Positions 44,337 through 56,300 of a stretch of DNA of 64,000 nt are shown here, piece by piece. Origin of the DNA: Phoronis australis (lineage: Eukaryota > Phoronida > Phoronidae); contig NMRA01000008.1 of assembly GCA_002633005.1 (NCBI GenBank), positions 2,026,368 through 2,090,367 on the forward strand, in the 5' to 3' direction. Under the pieces are notes generated by a model. The model worked only from the letters and a program-made list of their open reading frames with translations, made no database searches and was not told the DNA's origin. The position numbers were made by a program, and so were the translations under genes. Position 1 is the stretch's first letter. Each line of letters opens with the position of its first letter.

Positions 44337-47300
44337 CTGAAATAAAAAAAAATAAAATTTAAAACAGCCACATCCAAGAAAGCACATTTGTACCATGTGT
44401 CATTTCCAGGGAAATTTTGCGGCTACATATGTATTGCAGGACAAAGACATTCGGAGCTTCTAAACGGACATGATGGTAAAAAATTCAAGATTTATAGCAT
44501 TCTCGGTCCCACGAAATTGCGTCCACTAGAAAATATTCTTCTGTTCTTTCACAAAATTGTTGAGTTCCCTTCCAATTTTTTGTGGGTTCGCAAGCACATT
44601 GTGTCTGCGCAACAGGAAGGTGCTTTGGAAAACGACTTGAGTGACAGACAGCTTCTAAAACGAAGGCCGCGCCTGAAAGATAAATTTTCTGTAGCCCTGA
44701 TCGTCGCACAGGCCAAACTTTGACTGGGTGACATTTCAACGTTAGGCCACGCCCCGTTGGTTCTTGGTCTTCGCCAATTGTCCTATGTCGATGGTCAAAC
44801 TAGTAAGATTTCCATCGTCGTCACCACTGTTATTAACCAGTGCTCATTGAGCAATAATTTTAGTTTTTGGTCAAATTAGAAGTAAGAAATGGAAAACAAA
44901 AACGACGTTAGAGTGCAGCCGTGAAAACGATGTTTCGATATTAATAAAAAACATCCTCAGGTTAATACAGTAGCAAACCAAAATAACGTAAGAAATATTC
45001 TGTTACCATGTTTTGTTTTCTGTCAACTATTGTACCAGAGGATGATATTTGATTAATGTCGAAACGTCGTTTTCATACTGCACTTTTTTACTCATTGAGC
45101 GCATCTAACCATGTGCTTAGAGATTTTCCTAGCTAATCATCAGCGCAGGATTAGTCTCCCCGGTGGGTATATCGCCTCCAGTTTTTGCTACTTACGTCTG
45201 ACATTTTGCCGGTCAGGAAACCTTGGTCGCAGTAATCGTTTCCTAACGTGAGTGGTGAGTGCATAACTTTAACGTCACCTGACTGAGCCCGCGACCCTGA
45301 ACGCGTGTTGTCGACGTACAAGGTCACTGTGTGCCCGTCGTAGATTAACACTACGTGGTGCCAACCTTCTTTTGAAACCTAAAGACGTAGAAAAAATTCA
45401 AATGAATGCTGAAACTATTATTTATCAATATGGAAAGGAAAATCCACGTTTAGTTTGATGGACTTTATAAACTTTTTCTTGATTCAACGCAGTAGGCCTG
45501 TGTAGAAACAAATTGCAAAACTTTGAATGAAAATGAACACTTTAATTTAGACCATGCGCAGACAAGAATATTTGTTATCAATAAAAAACAAAGAACGAAC
45601 CGATGTTTTTATTTCCAATGTATCCCTGTGAACGTTCAACTCGCTCTGTGTGACCACGCCTGCTCCGATTTCCTTGCCATTAGTCCAAATGCTTATTGAA
45701 CCATTTCCTGTTGAGGAAAATTACAATGGAAATCAACGTGGAATAACGGTACTGATCTCCGTGAACATTGTCCTCAATCCAACCCTGTATTGTTACAAAA
45801 AGCGCCTGCAACGGTCAGCATCGTTTATAATCCAGCACGCGTTTTAAATTGAAAAGAAAAATGAAAATGTGTACAGTTTCATTCGAGTGTGTTGGGGAAT
45901 ACTGGTAGACGAAATTGGTCCCACACAGCAAGTAGTATTGCGTGCTCCTCATTAGACCACAATCCTATTTTTGCCCCTATGAGAACATTTTGCATCGCTA
46001 ATGTTGGCTGACGTAGTAAATGACTACTGCGCGCGCAACACAAATGTATCTACAACCTTCGCTGTTTTGCTCCGTGGCTGCTGTGGGACTGATACTCTGC
46101 AGGATTATTCATTAATAAACTAAATAAGCTACAGCTTATGAGCCTCGAACAAAATAGGCCTCCTGTCCCGCGGACTATCGAAAATGAAAATTCTGTGACG
46201 ACCGGAGTGCAGACCATACCATCAGAGCCCTAGATGTTTATAGCTTAGGGCCCCCAAGAACTCGGAAATGAACGTACCATTTTTATTTTCAATTGTCTTT
46301 CAAACTGTACGTATGTATTTGAAAACAGGACTGTACGTGTACAATTCTTTGCACGTGTTCTCTTGACATATTACCGTAGGCAGTTGCCGATCGCCTAGCA
46401 GACATACATGTAAAATTACAGAAACAGTGCTTAAAATCTAAAATTCGCCCCGTTTACTGAGCTGGCTAAAACGAAATCGAATTAGCCCTTTTACTCTCAT
46501 AAGATCCACCTCACATTAATATTCACCGTGATAGGGTTCTATTTCCATTACCAACAAAAACCTGAAACCATCTGCGAGTTTTAAGAAAACGTTTCAGAGC
46601 TTATTGAGCTTGGCCAACCCTAAATTGCGAATTGGAAAATGGCGTAGATACGCTTTGCCTGTTCCTTAAATTGCTAATGGAAATATAATTCTATCACTGA
46701 AGGAATTAGTGAAGACTGATTTTACGAGAAAGCCTCATTCGGTTTTCGTTTTTTTTTTTTTTAGCTAGGGTGAAATGCAACTTGAAATCTACAATGCAAA
46801 CGTATCATTTGTACATCATGCTGTACTCACCTTTGCAATCACCGTTGGCCAGTAACCCGTTAATGCCCGTGGACTCGTACTTGTACCAGAAGCTGACTGA
46901 AACCTTTTGCTTGAATTGGTAATTACTGAAAAAGGGCACTTCTATTGTGGATTTTCCGTCAAACGTGGCTGCACCATTGATGATCTTGACGCCCCCGCTG
47001 TCAACATAACTGAAAGCGTTGCCCTTATTTCTGAAGTCGGTTGCTAGAGGGAGGTGGGCCAAATCACAATCTGGAAAAATTACTCATTCCATTTAGTGTC
47101 CACTCTAAGCGCTGTTTATGGTTCCAAATTGACTTGCGACAAAGATGAGGAGCGCAATGCTAAGCATAATATCGTCTGGTCATCTACAGTCAAAGAAATG
47201 TTTGTAACGAACGCTTAGAGGCGCTTCTCTTTGGTTGGTTTCAAGTATTGGTAAGAAGAAAAGACCCAATGTACAGATCGTATGTTAAAATTTCCTTTTT

Positions 47301-50300
47301 CAACTATCTCATTCCAACGCTTTAAGAAATTGCAGGAAGCACGTTAGTAGGTACTTCTGCTTATGTTCGCTACACCAGACCGTGCACATTGGTAATTGTG
47401 CTGCAGCAATGACTTACTGGTTGGTATCACGGTTTCCGAAGAGCACAGGCAAGTCTTAATCAAGAACACAGTTCCAGCGGGGCAAGTGTATCCTGGCAAC
47501 AGTCGCTTATTCAAGTACACAAGGTAGTAGCGTCTCGAGTCCGCCTCGTCCTTTTCGTACACCCACGCCGCCCTCTTACAGGTATCTACACGAATGAAAC
47601 AGCGAATGAGTTGCCGGTTGCTGACCGTACACCTAACCCTGTTATTGATGGTACTACAGCCAAGACACAGGCCCTTCACAGCCTCGAATCCAATTTTATC
47701 AAAAATGATATAATTCCAGGTCTATCGCAAAAATAAATGCAATATCAGAATGAAAACGTTCGTCATCTTATCACTGAATTCACGTCATTTACCTCCTCCC
47801 TTTGACGTGACGCCAGGCGTCGTAGTTGTGGTGGTGGGAGACAAAGTCGTCAAGTCACACGTGTCAGCGCAACCGTTGTCAACGCAACTTTGTTTCAGAA
47901 AGTTAAAACCTGTTCCTGAGGCACAACACGTAAGTTGCCCCGACCTCGCTCTACAGACGTAGTACGCTGCACAGTTGCCAATATAAGGCTGTTTTGTCAC
48001 TGCAATACAGAATACGTTAATTTATGTTCGGCATATGTTCCGAACGATATAAAGTATTTCCAAAGATGAAAGAGAAATCGGTTTTTGGCGAAGAAGATCG
48101 TTTATTATTACACTGCTATGATAAAAGTGACATGCAACAGATGAGATAGATAAGCTCAGGAAACAGTGTACGTAAAAAGCATTACAGTTTCATCAGTTTG
48201 CACACCAGTCTATAGCCACTAATCACTTGGTCGGTTCTTTCAAAATTGGTTTGGGTGACTATTTTCGCCAAACGGCTCTTGTGTTCAGATTGAGATTGAG
48301 TGTGAAGTTCAAATGCGCTGTTAATGACCCCTAGACCCAAGCTACAAACGTGAGTAAAATCTTGAGATTTTGAGTAAGAACTCGAGATTTCGAGTTCAGA
48401 CTCGAACTTGTAGCTTTAATGTTGAGGTCATCAAGTGCAAAAGGAATACGCAGTCTCAAGTGCAAGTAGGTAGTCATCCATGTAAACTTTAATATATTCA
48501 TGCACAGAATAAGACACTTATCGCGAGTTCTACTAAAATAGAACGGAATGAAATTATTAAAAGTAACTTCGAGTTCGATTTCATGCAAAAAGATTTGACC
48601 CCGGGCCCTAATTCGTAAATTAATGTCAAGCAAGGACAATTAACAAACGTGCGTTGTCACAAAATCTAGTTAATTAACAAAAGTAAGAACTGGACTGATT
48701 CGCACACTGGCTAGACTGACGACGAAAAGTAGACATACCTGCTGGCGCATCTCGTGGACAAATAGCATTACTCAGAAAGACGCAAGAGAGACTCTTCTGG
48801 CTCCAGAATGTACACACGCCACACTTCCGGCGAATGCCAAAGACTGTGCCGTCGATATCCTTTTGACATTGGTAGAAACTGCTGCAGTCGTTGGGGTCTT
48901 CGTACGTGCCGACTCCGTTTCTTTGGGTTACGCAGTAATTACAGTAGGCTAAAACACATTATATCACAATATTTGCCTCGAATGGTAAATACAACCGTCT
49001 CTAGATAACGGGGGATAACGACTTCGCCATGTAATAATCTATATTTATCTGAACCGATTTCAAACTATACAGAGTGGTTTTTATTTACTTGTGTATGGAT
49101 GATAGTCTAAGAAACATGTTTTCAAGTAAAATTTGAATGAATGACGGACACATTTTTAAAATAAAACATCAAAATAAGGAAATCAATAAATGCGGGCCTT
49201 TGCTTTACACGCAACTGAAAAATAAGCCTATTCAGCTTACCTTTGGCGTCAAAACATTTGTTTGTGTTACACAGCTCATTTTGGGAGCTAGGCCCACTAC
49301 ATCCAATAGCTGCTGATAAACACTTGCGCGTGCGCCATCGATATCCGCCTCCACACGTTCTAGAGCACGTGGTCCACGTTCCCCACGCCGACCACTGATT
49401 ACATGGGATATTCGAAGAACATGTCCTGAAAGAGTTTCACTGTGTGCATGATACCGAATTAAATAATTGGATAACAGAACTGAAGCACATAATCCTCCAT
49501 CACACAAGACAGAAGAAATAGAGAATCCTACACTCGTCTCAAGTGTATGATATGGGCAAAACTTATTGAAAATTTCGTCAAAATCCCTCGGAGAACCTCA
49601 GGATTTTGAAAAAAATTCCAAAAAGTTTTGCCCAGGTCATAAACCTAAGACGAGTGTAGGATTTGTTTTCTCACATGAACGGTAAAAACGATCTTTTTGC
49701 CGAAAAACTCGACGTGTCTAAAACGTTCTACCACAAGAGGCAACTTTTGTAAATACACCCTTGTGCAATGTAAATTAAACCCAGTAACTTTCTGTTAATA
49801 ATTTTGTTTTAAAATTTACAATTGTAAATTGCATGTAGCTTTCGTAACAAACGTTTAGTTAGAATGTAATAACTACTCTTTGAAGTTGAAAGATTAAAAC
49901 TTAACAAAATGTTTATAAGTAACACAGTCAGCAGGGCCTCCCCACGTGGTTTCTTGAGTTAGGGTTCGTCTCAGTTTGACTGAACGTGGATATGGAATTC
50001 GGTGGCAAAGATGATAAAAATCGCTTTTCCTCTAATTGAAGAGTAAGTAGAAACGAATTTTACAGTCATAAGTAATCTAAATAAAAATTTAACATTTCCT
50101 AAAAAACGTGTATTGCCGCTTTAACTGTGGGAACAAAAATGTTAAGCTATAATTTCACATGCAATGATTAGTTTGATCTCCTGTCAAGCCTCAAGGATTT
50201 TTCACTTTTGTCATATTCTTTCATTCGGGTCCATCTGTCAGTTTTATTATGTTCGGCATAGGCCCGGAATGAACTAATAACTTTGCTCCCATACCTCGTC

Positions 50301-53300
50301 TCTTTCGAACTTCCAGGGCACCCAGGCTGCCCTGGTACAGGCGGTGGGTTTGTACAGGTGCGGGNTACGTGCCTGAACACCAGTTGAACCGCACGGGGCG
50401 TTGCACTTGCTCCAAGCAGAAAATTCACTCCATCCAGGCACAGCTAGAAATAATCGCTGGCACAATAAGTTTGAGGGGGTAAGAGATAATTTCAATTCAT
50501 CGTTATTTTTTAAATTTTCATACTTTGGGGTTTCGTCTTTGGCTATAAATCATCAAAAAATGTGGAGATCACCTACTAGTTTTTCTGTTCCAGTCGCCTA
50601 AACAAAGGCATCTTTAGCATAAATCTGAAATTCATATAGGTTACATGAAAGGCCCCCTCTAATTAAAATGGCCTGGAACGCGATAAAGAGTCAAAATTGC
50701 AATATTGAAAGTGGCTCTCTGCTACTGAAACAGAATTCAATCAGCTCACCAGGTATTTTTAGGGTTTGTTTGTAAAGATTCTCAATTTCTCTTCATACCA
50801 AAACATTTTCTTTTAGTTTCAAATTTCAAAAAACGACCTGTCAATTGCTCTCCACTTCGTCGATTTTTATCACACAAGGCAAAGCATGTCTCTCCTTGTT
50901 TGGTATGGCAAGACACAGACGTAACACAAATCCCTAATATGAAAAACGTGACCTTTAACTTCAATCGACTTCAAGCCACTGACTGTGAGCGCATGCGCGC
51001 ATTTATCATAAGTGGGAGGGATATTAGAAACTCTGTGGTTACCACAGAGATTTTCCTTCGCGAGAATTTCAAAAATTGGGGATTTTGTGATTTTTTCTAA
51101 AAAATTTCACAAAGAGGAAAGTGAATTACTCTGTACTAGACGTTGCGAAATGGTACTTTCGTCAGGAATTGTTTAAAAGATATTTTGACGAGCTTTCGCG
51201 TTCCATGCCCCTTTAATGTTTTGAGTCCTTTTCTTTGACCGATGCCGGTTTTATTTTATCCACGCCAATTCGATACACTTAGTAATTTTCTGCACGGCGT
51301 TGCAATGCACATATATTAAGTAATGCACACGATTATGGAAACCCACAGCGGAAAAAATCCAGGACACTTATTTTCTATTCAAGAATTAAATTTTCTGCAG
51401 GACCAAAAATATGTACTCAAGACCAAAATTTATTGCGCCAGGACCTATAATTTATCTCATCATGACCAAAATTTAACACGTCATGACCGAAAATTTATCG
51501 TGATAGGGCACTAAAGCGCATTACGTTATGAAAATTTCACACGTCAGGAAAATTTCATGCAAGGAAAAATTCATACGAGGAGACCACGTGACCATCCAGA
51601 AGCACGTGACTCCTCAAAGAGATGACAAAATAGGTACACAATGTCTCACCGACGACTGTCTCAATATCGTGACAGTGAGGTTGAATTTCTGTCGTCTGTT
51701 CAACGTTGTACAACAGAAGCCAAAGTACTCTTGGATACAATACACTTGAATACGCCGGCTGTATATTACAACGACACGTGATCTCCTGGCATGAAAATTT
51801 CTGCTGGCAAGAAATTTTCTGCAGACAAGAAATTTTTTCCTCGCATGAAATTTTCTCCCGGCAAGAAATTTTCTCTTTGCAAGAAATTTTATGTCCTGGC
51901 GTGTTAAACTTTGGTCCTGATGTGATAAATTAGAGGTTCTGACAGGACGAATTTCAGTTTTGAGTATATTTTTTGTCCTACAGAGAATTTAATTCTTTCC
52001 TAGAAAATTTGACGTGTCCTGGAATTTTTCCGCTTGGTTTTCCATACACGATAATGTCACACGAACTTTCTATCGAAATAGCTTGTTTTTATGCGGTTTA
52101 ATTATGTTTCTCGTTTCACTAAGTTAATAAGTAAATGCCTTTTCTTGATTTTGAATACCATCAATTCTTGGCGTTTTAAGTTGACTTTTATACAAAAAGC
52201 TACACCGCTAATCTTTTCTCTATGCCCAATTCAAGTCCTATGTTACAATTGATGGATATGAATATTCCACAATTGGATCATTGCGCATATGCTTAATCTG
52301 TCCGAAAAATGTCAGTTGTTTTTTTAGAATGAAAGATACAGTACAGTATCACTATTCACAACTTACGTTGACACGGTTTCTCGGAGCACGTCACCGTTTC
52401 CGTGGTGTTACCATTGCACGTATTTCCGTTGCTGCATTGTCGTGCTCTCGTTCTAATACCTTCATCACACGATACAGAGCATTTGGACCAAGCTCCCCAC
52501 TTGGACCAAGCCTCCTCTAAAGGACATTTGGGAACCTGTGAAGTGGTGCATTCTTCAGATCCCAAGGCCGGGCCTTCGCACTCTGCGCCACCGTGCATAG
52601 GTGAAGGATCATTGCACTCTCTTCGTCTGGTTCTCGCCCCAGTACCGCATGTTGCTGAGCAAGAGGACCAGTTAGACCAATTCGACCACCCACCATTAAC
52701 TGGGCAATTTTTGATAGAGTTATAACAGCGTTCGTATTGCATGCTCTCGCCGCTGCAGTGTTTGCCATTGTTTTGTGGAGCAGGGTTCGTGCACTGACGC
52801 GACCTGGTTCGGTTACCAGGGCCACAAGTGCCAGAGCACGCCGACCAATCGCTCCATCTACTCCAGTCTCCGTTGATCGGACATAGTTTAATATCATTCA
52901 CGCATGTTTTAGTTTCAACCCCGACACCAGGGCATTGTTTACCACCATGCTGGGGATTTGGTGAAGTACAAGATCTGGATCTAGTTTTCACACCTTTACC
53001 ACAATCACCACTACATTCTGTCCAGTCTGACCAAGCGCTCCATGCTCCGTCCACGGGGCAGGGTTTTATTCCATTTGTACATTTTCTGCTTTCCGTACTT
53101 AAACCAAAACATCCTTTCCCCCCGTATTGTGGGCTTGGTTTAGCGCAAATGCGATGTCGTAATTGAATACCAGGATCACATGTTCCAGAACAATCTCCCC
53201 AACTTGACCACTGACTCCATTTACCGTCCACAGGGCAATTAGCAATTTTGCCTTGACAGTTTACCCAAGCCAAACGTGGACCCATGCACTCCTTACCACC

Positions 53301-56300
53301 AAATTGCGGGTATGGGTTGCTGCATTCTCTAGATCTCGTTTTAGTTCCAAAACCGCAAGTTACAGAACATTTCGAAAAGTATCCCCAGTTAGACCAGACA
53401 CCATCAATCGGACAATCAGCGACTTTCGCAGTGCAACTTACAATTTCCGATGATTTGCCTTCACAGTTGGAGCCCATATATTGTGGTGGTGGGTTAGTGC
53501 ACGTACGAGATCTTTCGCGCGTACCTGAACCACACGAAACGGAACAATCTGTAAACTGCGACCACGATGTCCACTTACCATCAATTGGACACTTTTCAAC
53601 TGCATTTTTACACACTTCTATGGCAGCACTCAGGCCTTGACACTGTTTCCCACCGTGTTTAGGAGAGGGATTAGTGCACGTCCGTTTTCTCGTTCGCTCC
53701 CCTTCCCCACATGTTCCTGAACACCCGGACCATGCACCCCAAATCGACCACTGGCCATCGATTGGACATTTTCCCAATGAATTCACACACTTTTCTTCAT
53801 CAAAACTAGGACCCAAACAATATTTTCCACCGTGCTTAGGAGCAGGACTTGTGCAACTACGTGTTCTCGTCCGTTCTCCATAACCACACGTTCCTGAACA
53901 TTCAGACCAAGCACCCCAAGGTGTCCATTTACCGTCTAGTGGACAGTCTCTCACTGCATTCACACAATATTCTCGGTCTACATTTGAGCCGCTGCATTGT
54001 TTCCCACCGTGTTCAGGATAAGGATTTGTGCATGTCCGCAACCTTGTCCTATCTCCATCACCACACGTTCCTGAACATTCCGACCAGCTACCCCAAACAG
54101 ACCATGAGCCATCGACTGGACAGTTCCTAATAGAATTGACGCACTTTTGTTCACCAGAACCCGAACCTAGACATTCCTTTCCACCGTGTTCTGGAGCAGG
54201 ATTGGTGCATGTGCGTGTTCTCATCCGCTTCCCTTCCCCACACGTTCCTGAACACTCAGACCAGGCACCCCAAGGTGACCATTTGCCATTGATAGGACAT
54301 TTTTTAACTGTATTCAGACACGTTTCTTTATCAGAACTCTGACCTTGACATTGTTTCCCACCGTGTTCAGGAGAAGGGTTGGTGCACGTTCGCATTCTCG
54401 TTCTTTCTCCGTCACCACACGTTCCTGAACATTCCGACCAGGAACCCCAAGGTGACCATTTGCCATGGATCGGACATTTTTTAACTGTGTTCAGACACGT
54501 TTCTTTATCAGAACTCTGACCTTGACATTGTTTCCCACCGTGTTCAGGAGAAGGATTGGTGCACGTGCGTATTCTCGTTCTTTCTCCGTCACCACAGGTT
54601 CCTGAACATTCCGACCAGGAACCCCACAGCGACCATTCACCATGGATCGGACACTTTCCAATTATATTCACACAGTTTTCTTGATCAAAAGCAGGACCTT
54701 GACACTGTTTCCCTCCGTGATTAGGAGCAGGATTTGCGCATGTGCGCGTTCTCGTCCTTTCTCCATCACCGCACGTTCCTGAACATTCTGACCAGCTACC
54801 CCAAACGGACCATGAGCCATCAACTGGACAGTTCCTAATAGAATTGACACAAGTTTCTTCATTAGAACCCGAACCTAGACACCCTTTTCCACCGTATCCT
54901 GGAGCAGGATTAGTGCACGTGCGTTTTCTCATCCGTTTCCCTTCCCCACACGTTCCTGAACACTTAGACCACACACCCCAAGGTGACCATTTGCCATCGA
55001 TAGGACATTTTTTAACTGTATTCAGACACGTTTCTTTATCAGAACTCTGACCTTGACATTGTATCCCACCGTGTTCAGGAGAAGGGTTGGTGCACGTTCG
55101 CATTCTCGTTCTTTCTCCGTCACCACACGTTCCTGAACATTCCGACCAAGCACCCCACAGCGACCATTTGCCATGGATCGGACACTTTCCAATTGTATTC
55201 ACACACTTTTCTTGATCAGAAGCAGGACCTTGACACTGTTTCCCTCCGTGATTAGGAGCAGGATTTGTGCATGTCCGGGTTCTTGTTCTTTCTCCATCAC
55301 CACATGTTCCTGAACACTCGGACCAGGTACCCCAGGGTGACCATTTTCCATGGATTGGACACTTTTCAACTGTATTCACACACTTTTCTTGATCAGAAAC
55401 CGGACCCTGACACTGTTTCCCTCCATGTTTAGGAGCAGGATTTGTGCACGTCCGCGTTCTCGTTCTTTTTCCATCACCACATGTTCTAGAACACTCGGAC
55501 CAGGTACCCCAAAGGGACCATGCGCCGTCAACTGGACAGTTGCTCAAAGAATTGAAGCACTTTTCTTTATCAGAACTCGAACCTTTACAACTTTCCCCGC
55601 CTTGTTCTGGAGCAGGATTGGTGCATGTCCGCGTTCTCGTTCGTTCCCCTTCCCCACAAGTTCCTGAACAATCGGACCACGCACCCCAAATAGACCATTT
55701 ACCATCTATTGGACACTTTCCTATGGAGTTTACGCACTTTTCTTCATCAAAATTAGGCCCTATGCAATACTTTCCACCATACTTAGGAGCAGGACTTGCG
55801 CACTGACGTGTTCTCATTCGTTCCCCAACACCACATGTTCCTGAACACTCAGACCAAGCACCCCACAGCGTCCATTTACCGTGTACTGGACAGTCTCTCA
55901 CAGCATTCACACAATATTCTCGGTCTACATTTAAGCCGCTGCACTGTTTCCCACCGTGTTCAGGATGAGGATTTGTGCACGTCCGTGATCTCGTCCGCTC
56001 ACCGTCACCACAAGTTCCTGAACACTCGGACCAGGCACCCCAAGGTGACCATTTGCCATGAATTGGACACATTCCGACAGTATTCACGCACTGTTCTTGA
56101 TCAGAGCTCGGACCAAAACATTGCTTCCCACCGTGTTCAGGAGCAGGATTTGTGCATGTCCGCATCCTTCTCCTTTCTCCATCACCACACGTTCCTGAAC
56201 ATTCCGACCAGCTACCCCAAACAGACCATGAGCCATCGACTGGACAGTTCCTAATAGAATTGACGCATTTTTGTTCACCAGAACCCGAACCTAGACACTC

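Noticed and set aside
44388-44723. 111-codon + strand open frame in the last TSP1-gene intron
   Set aside because: No recognisable domain; overlapping open frames on the other strand are equally long, as expected by chance.
45151-45196. Readthrough end of the TSP1 gene at the stop codon 45151-45153
   Set aside because: A good donor lies at 45195, and an exon at 44336-44262 in the right phase encodes the missing end of the LamG domain followed by a stop and AATAAA.
47586-47723. Upstream extension of the third chitin-binding exon (open frame from about 47715)
   Set aside because: It would enter in phase 0 while the preceding exon ends in phase 1; the acceptor at 47586 gives the right phase and a typical domain start.
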